From: Scatosoma sp045128175
GTDB taxonomy: Bacteria; Bacillota; Clostridia; Christensenellales; Borkfalkiaceae
Assembly (NCBI GenBank): GCA_045128175.1
Contig: JBGVRF010000120.1
Span: forward strand, 1-10,138
Direction: 5' to 3'
DNA length: 10,138 bases
In this document: positions 1 through 6,620 of the stretch, one piece after another
How the letters are laid out: every line of letters begins with the position of its first letter
Position numbering within the stretch: position 1 is the first letter of the stretch
Notes under the pieces: model-generated
What the model was told of the DNA's origin: nothing
The model's input: the letters and a program-made list of their open reading frames with translations, nothing else
Databases searched by the model: none
Position numbers and translations under genes: made by a program

Positions 1-115
1 CAAGCCTTAACAGCTTTTTATCCGGATTTTTCTCCAAATACGCTCTCGTCTTTTGCGCGATATTGTAAAACAAATAACTGTCTTTCAAATTTTCATAATT
101 CTTATTCGGTATCAT
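1..115 (-). CDS. dapL: LL-diaminopimelate aminotransferase, N-terminal part (runs off the window)
   Basis: Thirty-eight codons are visible, reading MIPNKNYENLKDSYLF and then an IAQKTRAY...NPDKKLLRLG stretch. This matches the conserved start of DapL, a PLP-dependent class I/II aminotransferase. DapL converts tetrahydrodipicolinate directly to LL-2,6-diaminopimelate with glutamate as amino donor. The catalytic lysine and PLP site lie outside the window, so only the N-terminal arm supports the call. The ATG at 115 overlaps the dapF stop by 4 nt (ATGA), with a GGAG ribosome binding site about 9 nt upstream inside dapF. That indicates translational coupling. Its place next to dapF, which acts on its product, fits well. 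Identity is inferred from a short stretch and family memory. Confidence 0.85.
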   Translation of the reverse strand, partial: MIPNKNYENLKDSYLFYNIAQKTRAYLEKNPDKKLLRL

Positions 116-903
116 TCTATCGTTTCTCCTTCATATACGAAAGTTGCGCCACCTTGCATCGCAACCTCTCCGTTTTCACGGACTTTTATTTGCAAATCGC
201 CGCCGTCAAGCCGTACCGTGATCCATTCGTTTACAGGGCAATACCCTTTTTTGACCGCCGCCGAAACGGAAGCGCACGCGCCTGTTCCACAAGCCATCGT
301 AACGCCACTCCCCCGTTCCCATACGCGCATACGAAGTGTTTTTTCGTTTATTCGCTGCACGAATTCCACGTTTACGCCACCCTTAAACTCGGTATGTTTT
401 TCTATTTTAGGACCGATCTCCGTAATCGGCTCTTTTTCGGCATTTTCCACAAAAATTACGGCGTGCGGATTGCCAACCGAAACGGGCATACAAACGATTT
501 TTTGACTGTCTATTTCGAGAGTTTTCTCGTCGAAAACTTCCGTTTTTCCCATTTCAACGCATACCTGCCCCACCTTGCCGTCTGAAATAAACAATTCAAG
601 CGTTTTAATTCCCGACAACGTTTCTATCCGTAAGCGTGTTTTGTCTGTATAGCCTTTGTCATAAACGTACTTTCCCACGCAACGGATTCCGTTGCCGCAC
701 ATTTTCGCTTCGCTTCCGTCCGCATTGAATATCCGCATTTTGAAATCGGCAACATCCGACGGCGAAATGTAAATCATTCCGTCCGAACCCGCGCCAAAAT
801 GCCTCTCGGACAATTTTATCGACAATTCCGCAATATTTTTAGGCACTTCGCCGTACACGTATAAATAATCGTTCCCAAGCCCATGCATTTTCGTAAACTT
901 CAT
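112..903 (-). CDS. dapF: Diaminopimelate epimerase
   Basis: Cytoplasmic, cofactor-free enzyme that interconverts LL- and meso-diaminopimelate, the last step before lysine or peptidoglycan precursors. The 263-residue product has the two-domain family plan: an N-terminal KMHGLGNDY block (residues 5-13, with the substrate-binding Asn at 11), the first catalytic cysteine in the MCGNGIRC block (Cys69), the VGNPHA block near 143-148, WERGSG near 195, and the second catalytic cysteine in ACGTGAC (Cys205). Length is normal. I chose the ATG at 903 because a GGGG ribosome binding site lies 8 nt upstream. A TTG at 909 is in frame but too close to that site. The start lies 2 nt after the stop of the upstream glutamate synthase subunit, and dapL follows with a 4-nt overlap, so the gene belongs to the same minus-strand operon. 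Confidence 0.97.
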   Translation of the reverse strand: MKFTKMHGLGNDYLYVYGEVPKNIAELSIKLSERHFGAGSDGMIYISPSDVADFKMRIFNADGSEAKMCGNGIRCVGKYVYDKGYTDKTRLRIETLSGIKTLELFISDGKVGQVCVEMGKTEVFDEKTLEIDSQKIVCMPVSVGNPHAVIFVENAEKEPITEIGPKIEKHTEFKGGVNVEFVQRINEKTLRMRVWERGSGVTMACGTGACASVSAAVKKGYCPVNEWITVRLDGGDLQIKVRENGEVAMQGGATFVYEGETIE

Positions 904-905
904 AT

Positions 906-1625
906 TCAATTCCCCACATACAGTTGTTTATATGGATTGTTACTATCGGGCGTTACCACGGTAAACGGTTGCTTTTTAATTTCCTTCGCAGCACCGCCGA
1001 ACAGCCGACAATACTCTTCGATAAAACTTTCTATTTCCGATATATCTTCTTCCGTTGCTATTCTCGCCCGCACTTGCGGCGGAAAGGCAAAGTCCTTACA
1101 ATCGGAACGGATAAACACTTTTCCGCCGTGCATACCCGTACAAGGAAAATACCAAACGGGTCGTTCTTCGTTCTGTAAGTTCAAAACAACGATCGTCCCG
1201 CCCGCCTGATACTCGCCCAAAAAGCTACCGACTTTACCACCAATCACAAGCACGGGTGTTTTTTCTTTATACGCTTTCATGTGTATCCCCGCGCGATAAC
1301 CCGCGTCCCCTTTTACGTATATTTCGCCGCCACGCATTGCATATCCCACCGTATCGCCCACGTTACCGTGAATAGCGATTTTCCCCGCATTCATCGTATC
1401 GCCAACCGCGTCCTGAGCGTTGCCGTTTAATACGATCTCTCCACCGTTCAGATATGCGCCGAGCGCATTGCCCGAAATGCCGTTTACCGTAATTTTCTTA
1501 TCCGACAAACCGCAACCGATATAACGATGTCCCAAACAATTTTCTATTTCGATCTCTTTCTCCGCCGCCGAGCGGATTTGCCCGTTCAACGTTTCAAAAT
1601 TTTGATTTTCAGCGTTTATCTTCAT
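906..1625 (-). CDS. Glutamate synthase GXGXG subunit (GltB domain 3-like)
   Basis: A free-standing version of the C-terminal beta-helix domain of the large glutamate synthase subunit (GltB3). The 239 residues show repeated Gly-rich turns from about 31 to 175, of the type GNALGAYLNGGEI, GDTMNAGKI and GYAMRGGEIYVKG, spaced about 19-20 residues. This is the pattern that builds the right-handed beta-helix. A short helical, acidic tail follows at about 190-239. In fused GltB this domain has no catalytic residues and packs between the glutaminase and FMN domains; I infer the same scaffold role here with the two upstream gene products. The ATG at 1625 has an AGGAGA ribosome binding site about 6 nt upstream and lies 1 nt after the preceding stop. 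GXGXG domains also occur in formylmethanofuran dehydrogenase subunit C, but the neighbours settle the assignment. Confidence 0.9.
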   Translation of the reverse strand: MKINAENQNFETLNGQIRSAAEKEIEIENCLGHRYIGCGLSDKKITVNGISGNALGAYLNGGEIVLNGNAQDAVGDTMNAGKIAIHGNVGDTVGYAMRGGEIYVKGDAGYRAGIHMKAYKEKTPVLVIGGKVGSFLGEYQAGGTIVVLNLQNEERPVWYFPCTGMHGGKVFIRSDCKDFAFPPQVRARIATEEDISEIESFIEEYCRLFGGAAKEIKKQPFTVVTPDSNNPYKQLYVGN

Positions 1626-1626
1626 A

Positions 1627-3126
1627 TTACTCTCCTGCGTGCAGTATGCCGAGTATATCCAATTCCTTCTGCGTTAAGCCGATTCCGCGGAGCATAAGCC
1701 GATTTCCGCGCAAAGCCTCTATCGAATTGATACCCATACCGCCCATCATTTCTTTGATCTCGTGATTCCACGCGGTAAGCAAATTGACAAGATTTGCGGT
1801 ACCCATGTCTGCGTTGAGCCGCTTTACGAGGTCGGGCTTTTGCGTTGCGATACCCCAATTACAATTGCCGCTTCTGCAATCTCTACAAAGATGACAACCG
1901 AGCGCGAGTAACGCAGCCGTACCGATATAACAAGCATCCGCGCCAAGCGCGATCGCCTTCACTACGTCTGCGGAAGAACGAATACTTCCTCCGACGATTA
2001 CGGAAATATCGTTTCGGATCCCTTCTTCCCGCAACCTTTGATCTACGCTTGCAAGCGCAAGCTCAATTGGAATCCCCACGTTATCCCGTATTCTTGTCGG
2101 AGCCGCACCCGTACCGCCGCGAAAACCGTCTATGGCGATAATATCCGCACCGCTTCTTGCAATACCGCTTGCGATCGCCGCAATATTATGTACCGCCGCC
2201 ACTTTTACAATGATCGGCTTTTTATATTCCGTCGCCTCCTTTAAGGAATAGACGAGCTGACGTAAATCCTCGATAGAATAAATATCGTGATGGGGGGCAG
2301 GCGAGATTGCGTCCGCTCCCTCGGGAATCATACGCGTTCTCGAAACGTCGCCGACGATTTTTGCCCCCGGCAAATGACCGCCTATGCCCGGCTTTGCGCC
2401 CTGCCCCATTTTGATCTCGATCGCCGCGCCCGCTTCCAAGTATTCTTTATGCACGCCGAAACGCCCTGACGCCACCTGCACGATCGTATTATCGCCGTAT
2501 GTGTAAAAGTCCTCGTGTAAACCGCCCTCTCCCGTATTATAATACGTTCCGAGCTCTTTCGCCGCCCTTGCAAGACTTTCGTGCGCATTATAGCTGATCG
2601 CGCCGTAAGACATCCCCGCAAACAAGATCGGCATTGAAATCTTTAATTGCGGAGCGGTTTCATATACCAGCTCGCCGTTTTTATTGCGTTTCATCGCAGT
2701 CGGCTTTTTGCCTAAAAACACCTGCGTTTCCATCGGTTCGCGCAAGGGATCTATGGGCGGATTGGTAACTTGCGAGGCGTTGACGAGAATTTTATCAAAA
2801 TACACGGGCAAGGCGTTGGGATTGCCCATAGACGATAACAGCACGCCGCCGCTTTGCGCTTGCTTATAGATCTCGTTTACCGAAGCAACTGACCAATTTG
2901 CGTTCTCTTTCATTACACAATCGTTTTTGACGATTTTCAAAGCCCGCGTGGGACAAAAGGTAACGCAACGCCGACAATTCACGCATTTTGCATCGTCGCT
3001 TACGACCATTTTTCTCTTTTCGTCGAAACGGTAAACGCCGTTCGCGCATTCTTTCATACAGCGTTTGCAGGAAATGCACTTTTCCCTATTGCAAACGATT
3101 TCAAATTCCGGATAAACGTAATCCAT
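1627..3126 (-). CDS. Ferredoxin-fused FMN-binding glutamate synthase core (GltB2-like)
   Basis: Catalytic synthase part of a split, archaeal/Thermotoga-style glutamate synthase. It should make glutamate from 2-oxoglutarate and ammonia channelled from the glutaminase partner. The 499-residue product starts with a 2x[4Fe-4S] ferredoxin domain: Cys17, 20, 23, 27 and Cys48, 51, 54, 58, the last followed by Pro. The FMN-binding TIM barrel then runs from about 165 to 440. Visible blocks are GMSYGAIS, YNTGEGG, IKMGQGAKPG, ISPAPHHD, DGFRGGTGAAP and a phosphate-binding VIVGGSIR block. A Cys411/414/417/422 cluster followed by WGIATQ matches the [3Fe-4S] site of GltB. I chose the ATG at 3126, which shares one base with the preceding stop (TGATG). 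A TTG at 3129 is also in frame, and the same AAGGAGG site serves either start. No NADPH-binding small subunit (GltD) is nearby, so reduced ferredoxin or an unlinked partner may donate electrons. Confidence 0.93.
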   Translation of the reverse strand: MDYVYPEFEIVCNREKCISCKRCMKECANGVYRFDEKRKMVVSDDAKCVNCRRCVTFCPTRALKIVKNDCVMKENANWSVASVNEIYKQAQSGGVLLSSMGNPNALPVYFDKILVNASQVTNPPIDPLREPMETQVFLGKKPTAMKRNKNGELVYETAPQLKISMPILFAGMSYGAISYNAHESLARAAKELGTYYNTGEGGLHEDFYTYGDNTIVQVASGRFGVHKEYLEAGAAIEIKMGQGAKPGIGGHLPGAKIVGDVSRTRMIPEGADAISPAPHHDIYSIEDLRQLVYSLKEATEYKKPIIVKVAAVHNIAAIASGIARSGADIIAIDGFRGGTGAAPTRIRDNVGIPIELALASVDQRLREEGIRNDISVIVGGSIRSSADVVKAIALGADACYIGTAALLALGCHLCRDCRSGNCNWGIATQKPDLVKRLNADMGTANLVNLLTAWNHEIKEMMGGMGINSIEALRGNRLMLRGIGLTQKELDILGILHAGE

Positions 3127-4217
3127 CAATATTTACCCTCCTTTGCTTTCACGATCACAGGCTCGCCGCCTTTGGGCGCGTACAAATTTTCCGCTTCGGG
3201 ACACATCGCGCGGATAGAACATTCTTCGCTTGCCATATATACTGTACTGCCCTTTTCGCCAACCACAAGCGAACGAAGCTTTAATCTGTCATTCAACGCC
3301 ATCAAACCGCCGTCAAAACCGAGAATAATCGAAAAAGGACCCGTTACCAAAAGTCCCGAATATACGTTGCGAAGATACGTATGCATTGCCTTGTGTTTTT
3401 CTTCCATTCCCTCTATCGTCGTCCAAAATGGCGCGGCGATCACGCTTGCAAACTCGTTCAACGTTAAACCTTGCTTTCTCAAAAGATAATCGGCAATATA
3501 GGTAAAAACTTCCGTATCCGTTTGCAAGGTGCATTTATATCCGTACATTTCAATAAAACGGCGATTTGCGTCGTAGGAAGAAATTTCCCCGTTATGCACG
3601 ATCGTATAATCAAGCAACGCAAACGGATGCGCGCCTCCCCACCAACCCGGCGTATTTGTCGGATACCGTCCGTGTGCCGTCCAAGCGTAACCTTCATATT
3701 CGTCGAGGCGGTAAAACTCGCCCACGTCCTCAGGATAACCCAGCGCTTTGAATACGCCCATATTTTTGCCGCTGGAAAATACGTAAGCGCCCTCTATTTT
3801 TGTATTGACGTAAAAGACGGCGCGCGCAACGTATTCTTTTTCATCAAGCTGACTATCTTTCAGCCCGTTATGATCGGGCGAAACGAAATACCGCCAAATC
3901 AGCGGTGCATCCATGATTCCTTTCACTTGACGCGTGGGGATTTTGGAAAGATTTTCCACGTCGAAAACTTTATTTAAATACGTTTCGCTTTCCTCTTTCG
4001 ACTTTACACTCTCGTAAAATACGTGCAACGCGTACAATTCTTTATATTGCGGATAAATGCCGTATGCGGCGAAACCGCCGCCCAAGCCGTTGGAACGGTC
4101 GTGCATAGGTTTCATCGCGTTCACGATCAAAGAGCCGTCTGTTTTCTTTCCCTCACGGTCGATCACGGCTGCGATCGCACAGCCGGACGGAATACGAACC
4201 TCGCCTTCCTTTTCCAT
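3126..4217 (-). CDS. Class II glutamine amidotransferase, glutamate synthase glutaminase subunit (GltB1-like)
   Basis: Ntn-type glutaminase that should release ammonia from glutamine for the synthase encoded next door. The 363-residue protein begins MEKEGEVRIPSGCAIAA. The expected nucleophile is Cys13, so a 12-residue propeptide must be removed to expose it, as known for GltB-type enzymes. Class II signatures follow: the GRYPTNTPGWWGG block around Arg184, HNGE at 208-211 (oxyanion and substrate loop) and TDTE at 233-236. I chose the ATG at 4217 because a GGAGG site lies 7 nt upstream. An in-frame ATG at 4247 has no good ribosome binding site and falls inside the right arm of the leader terminator. 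First gene of the operon, with its own promoter and attenuator. Other class II amidotransferases (PurF, GlmS, AsnB) are possible by domain alone but not in this context. Confidence 0.9.
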   Translation of the reverse strand: MEKEGEVRIPSGCAIAAVIDREGKKTDGSLIVNAMKPMHDRSNGLGGGFAAYGIYPQYKELYALHVFYESVKSKEESETYLNKVFDVENLSKIPTRQVKGIMDAPLIWRYFVSPDHNGLKDSQLDEKEYVARAVFYVNTKIEGAYVFSSGKNMGVFKALGYPEDVGEFYRLDEYEGYAWTAHGRYPTNTPGWWGGAHPFALLDYTIVHNGEISSYDANRRFIEMYGYKCTLQTDTEVFTYIADYLLRKQGLTLNEFASVIAAPFWTTIEGMEEKHKAMHTYLRNVYSGLLVTGPFSIILGFDGGLMALNDRLKLRSLVVGEKGSTVYMASEECSIRAMCPEAENLYAPKGGEPVIVKAKEGKY

Positions 4218-4233
4218 AATTAGCCTCCGAAAT

Positions 4234-4283
4234 AAAAACGCGTCCATTCTTTTGTACGCAAAAACATACCAAAGAATGAACGC
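4234..4283 (-). terminator. Leader intrinsic terminator (attenuator) of the glutamate synthase operon
   Basis: On the minus strand, 4283-4266 pairs with 4257-4240 over 18 positions: 15 Watson-Crick pairs, two G-U pairs and one G-A mismatch. The loop is 8 nt, and one G plus a five-T run (4238-4234) follows. It lies between the predicted transcript start and the first start codon (4217), so it would stop transcription before the operon unless refolded. Its left arm shares bases with the hexaloop hairpin at 4275-4294. Confidence 0.85.
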
Positions 4284-4294
4284 CTTTGTTCATT
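4275..4294 (-). promoter_or_regulatory. ANTAR-type hexaloop antiterminator hairpin, glutamate synthase operon
   Basis: Minus-strand AATGAAC (4294-4288) and GTTCATT (4281-4275) form a perfect 7-bp stem around the six-base loop AAAGGC. The loop has A at position 1 and G at position 4, the invariant positions in RNA targets of ANTAR proteins such as NasR and EutV. The 3' half of loop and stem (4283-4275) is also the left arm of the terminator, so the two folds exclude each other. The hairpin starts at the predicted +1. That an ANTAR protein is the ligand is inference. Confidence 0.72.
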
Positions 4295-4300
4295 TTTTAT

Positions 4301-4329
4301 ATTTTATCACTCGGAAAATAAACTGTCAA
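4301..4329 (-). promoter_or_regulatory. Sigma-A promoter of the glutamate synthase-dap operon
   Basis: On the minus strand a perfect -35 TTGACA (4329-4324) is followed after 17 nt by -10 TAAAAT (4306-4301), with TGA just upstream of the -10 (extended -10, TGn). The expected start is near 4294, where the hexaloop hairpin begins. Same box sequences and spacing as the divergent glnN promoter. Confidence 0.85.
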
Positions 4330-4348
4330 ATATTTGCAAGTCGTTTTC

Positions 4349-4379
4349 CCATAACGATTTTTTAACCTTTCCATAACGA
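4349..4379. repeat. Two direct CCATAACGA repeats spaced 22 bp, candidate operator
   Basis: CCATAACGA occurs at 4349-4357 and again at 4371-4379, exactly 22 bp apart (two helical turns), in the middle of the divergent promoter region. The AACGA core also occurs at 4381-4385 and 4444-4448, and its complement TCGTT at 4341-4345 and 4406-4410. This fits a site for a dimeric DNA-binding regulator on one helix face. The regulator is unknown. Confidence 0.5.
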
Positions 4380-4411
4380 CAACGAATAATGAAATCTCAT
4401 TCAAATCGTTG
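4380..4411. repeat. Nested inverted repeat overlapping the glnN -35 box
   Basis: CAACGA (4380-4385) and TCGTTG (4406-4411) form the outer arms. AATGA (4388-4392) and TCATT (4397-4401) form inner arms around AATC. The right outer arm overlaps the first half of the glnN -35 box, so a bound protein or extruded hairpin could affect that promoter. It lies upstream of the predicted transcript start, so I read it as a DNA site, not RNA. Confidence 0.45.
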
Positions 4412-4437
4412 ACATTTCCTTAAAAAAAGAATAAAAT
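4409..4437 (+). promoter_or_regulatory. Sigma-A promoter of glnN
   Basis: Perfect -35 TTGACA (4409-4414), 17-nt spacer, -10 TAAAAT (4432-4437). Predicted start near A4444, a few bases before the hexaloop hairpin. Boxes and spacing match the divergent glutamate synthase promoter. Confidence 0.85.
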
Positions 4438-4447
4438 ATTTTTAACG

Positions 4448-4463
4448 ATAGCAAAGACGCTAT
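4448..4463 (+). promoter_or_regulatory. ANTAR-type hexaloop antiterminator hairpin, glnN leader
   Basis: ATAGC (4448-4452) and GCTAT (4459-4463) form a perfect 5-bp stem closing the six-base loop AAAGAC (4453-4458), with A1 and G4 as in known ANTAR RNA targets. The loop and both stem sides overlap the left arm of the terminator at 4451-4466, so this fold and the terminator cannot coexist. Only one hexaloop is visible; characterised ANTAR targets have two. Confidence 0.72.
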
Positions 4464-4498
4464 GGGGGTTCCCGTGGCGTCTTTGCCCTTTTTTATTT
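4451..4498 (+). terminator. Leader intrinsic terminator (attenuator) of glnN
   Basis: Bases 4451-4466 pair with 4471-4486: ten perfect pairs (GCAAAGACGC with GCGTCTTTGC), then U-G, A-U, U-G and three G-C pairs, closed by a GGTT tetraloop. CC and then TTTTTTATTT (4489-4498) follow. It sits about 40 nt before the glnN start codon and a few bases after the predicted transcript start. It should be the default fold because it is far more stable than the 5-bp hexaloop hairpin. Confidence 0.88.
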
Positions 4499-4528
4499 GT
4501 ATTCTATTTTTTAGTGAGGTACATATTT

Positions 4529-6616
4529 ATGAAACTCGTATCCGAATATTTTGGTTCCCTCGTATTCGACGACAAGGTAATGAAAGAAAAGCTTTCCTCC
4601 GACGTTTACAAGTCGTTAAAGCGCACGATCAAAGACGGCAGAAGCCTCGATCTGTCTGTCGCCAACGCCGTAGCGACCGCTATGAAAGACTGGGCGGTAT
4701 CGCTTGGCGCAACTCATTTCACACATTGGTTTCAGCCTATGACAGGGATTACCGCCGAAAAACATGACAGCTTTATCTCCCCCGAAGAAGGCGGTAAGGT
4801 TATCATGGAATTTTCGGGAAAAGAACTTATCCGTGGCGAACCTGACGCTTCCTCTTTCCCTTCGGGGGGCTTACGCGCCACCTTTGAAGCGCGCGGATAT
4901 ACTGCTTGGGACGCAACGTCATACGCCTTTATCAAAGACGGCGTACTTTGTATTCCCACTGCGTTCTGCTCCTACGGCGGCGAGGCACTTGATAAGAAAA
5001 CACCTCTATTGCGTTCAATGGAAGCTATTAACCGTCAGGCACTCCGCGTTTTGAAACTGTTTGGGAATGCAGACGTAACCTCCGTAAAAACGACGGTAGG
5101 CCCCGAACAGGAATACTTCCTCGTCGATCGGGAAACGTTCAAAAAGAGAAAAGACCTTATCTACACAGGGCGTACCCTTTTCGGCGCAAAGCCACCCAAA
5201 GGTCAAGAGCTCGAAGATCATTATTTCGGCGTAATCAAGCCCCGTGTACAAGCATTTATGAAAGATCTGAACGAGGAGCTTTGGAAACTCGGTATTCTCG
5301 CCAAAACGGAACATAACGAGGTCGCGCCCGCGCAACACGAACTTGCCCCTGTCTTTACCACGACGAATATCGCCGCCGACCATAACCAGCTCACTATGGA
5401 AATTATGCAAAAGGTCGCGCAGAAACACGGTCTTGTTTGCCTTTTACACGAAAAGCCGTTTGCGGGTGTAAACGGTAGCGGTAAGCATAACAATTGGTCG
5501 ATCTCCACAAACACGGGCGTAAATCTTCTCGAACCCGGCGACACGCCTTACGAAAACGCGCAATTCCTCTTGTTCCTTTGCGCCGTTATCAAGGCGGTAG
5601 ACGATTATCAGGATCTTCTCCGTATTTCCGTCGCAAGTGCGGGAAACGATCACAGACTCGGCGCGAACGAAGCTCCGCCCGCCGTCGTTTCTATGTTCTT
5701 GGGTAGCGAACTTACGGAAATTTTGGAAGCGATCGAAAAGGACGAACCTTACGGAGCAAAAGAAAAAGAACTGATGAGAATCGGCGTGCATACCCTGCCG
5801 AAATTCCCCAAGGACACTACGGATCGCAACCGTACTTCGCCGTTTGCGTTCACAGGCAACAAATTTGAGTTCCGTATGCTCGGCTCGTCCGCTTCCGTTT
5901 CCACTCCGAATATCGTACTCAATACGGCGGTTGCGGAAACGCTCAAACAGTTTGCTGACGCTTTGGAAGGCGTAGAAAACTTTGAAAACGCCCTGCACGA
6001 ACTTATCAAGAAAACAATCACCAAGCACAAGCGCATTATCTTTAACGGCAACGGCTATGACGAGGCGTGGCTCAAAGAAGCGGAAAAACGCGGTCTTCTC
6101 AACTTAAAAACCACACCAGAAGCTCTCCCCTATTTCGCACATGAAAAAAATATCAAGCTTTTCACTTCGCATAAAGTATTTACCGCTGTCGAGATCCGTT
6201 CCCGTCTTGAAATTTTGCAGGAAAGCTATTGCAAACTGATCCATATCGAAGCTTGCACAATGCTCGATATGGCAAAGAAAGATATTCTTCCCTGCGTGAG
6301 CAAATACGCAAAGGTTTTGGATGACACGGTTATTGCAAAGAAAGCACGCGGAAATAAGGGCTTTGCCTACGAAAATGAAACTTTGAATGAAATCAACGAG
6401 CTGTCCGACAAAGCGTATTACGCAACGAAAGCTTTGGAAACGGCGGTAGCAGGTACGAGTTCAATCGAAAACGTAGAGGCTCTTTCACTGTATTATAAAG
6501 ATGAAGTTTTAAGCAAAATGGAAACGCTCCGTTCCTTTGTGGATAAACTTGAAAATCTTGTCGCGGCAGACTATTGGTGCTATCCCACTTACGGCGAATT
6601 GCTGTTCGGGGTATAA
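4529..6616 (+). CDS. glnN: Glutamine synthetase type III
   Basis: ATP-dependent ligation of ammonia to glutamate, the main ammonia entry reaction; cytoplasmic dodecamer in characterised members. The 695-residue length is typical of type III and far above type I/II (about 350-470). Visible type III blocks are FPSGGLRATFEARG (110-123), metal-site GPEQEYF (191-197), a HNEVAPAQHELAP block (262-274), the nucleotide-site NGSGKHNNWS (315-324) and the NDHRLGANEAPPA block (373-385). The C-terminal third is helical and specific to this type. I chose the ATG at 4529 because GAGG lies 9 nt upstream; a GTG at 4514 would overlap that site. The gene is divergent from the glutamate synthase operon and has its own promoter and attenuator, so GS and GOGAT are probably co-regulated. 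A terminator at 6902-6940 closes the transcript. Confidence 0.97.
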   Translation: MKLVSEYFGSLVFDDKVMKEKLSSDVYKSLKRTIKDGRSLDLSVANAVATAMKDWAVSLGATHFTHWFQPMTGITAEKHDSFISPEEGGKVIMEFSGKELIRGEPDASSFPSGGLRATFEARGYTAWDATSYAFIKDGVLCIPTAFCSYGGEALDKKTPLLRSMEAINRQALRVLKLFGNADVTSVKTTVGPEQEYFLVDRETFKKRKDLIYTGRTLFGAKPPKGQELEDHYFGVIKPRVQAFMKDLNEELWKLGILAKTEHNEVAPAQHELAPVFTTTNIAADHNQLTMEIMQKVAQKHGLVCLLHEKPFAGVNGSGKHNNWSISTNTGVNLLEPGDTPYENAQFLLFLCAVIKAVDDYQDLLRISVASAGNDHRLGANEAPPAVVSMFLGSELTEILEAIEKDEPYGAKEKELMRIGVHTLPKFPKDTTDRNRTSPFAFTGNKFEFRMLGSSASVSTPNIVLNTAVAETLKQFADALEGVENFENALHELIKKTITKHKRIIFNGNGYDEAWLKEAEKRGLLNLKTTPEALPYFAHEKNIKLFTSHKVFTAVEIRSRLEILQESYCKLIHIEACTMLDMAKKDILPCVSKYAKVLDDTVIAKKARGNKGFAYENETLNEINELSDKAYYATKALETAVAGTSSIENVEALSLYYKDEVLSKMETLRSFVDKLENLVAADYWCYPTYGELLFGV

Positions 6617-6620
6617 CGCT

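Noticed and set aside
4218..4247. An upstream ATG (4247) as the start of the glutaminase gene
   Set aside because: No good ribosome binding site, it lies within the leader terminator arm, and it would lengthen the propeptide. The ATG at 4217 has GGAGG at 7 nt.
5444..6028. A 194-codon open frame on the minus strand opposite glnN
   Set aside because: It lies wholly inside the well-supported glnN coding region, has no ribosome binding site and resembles no protein family.
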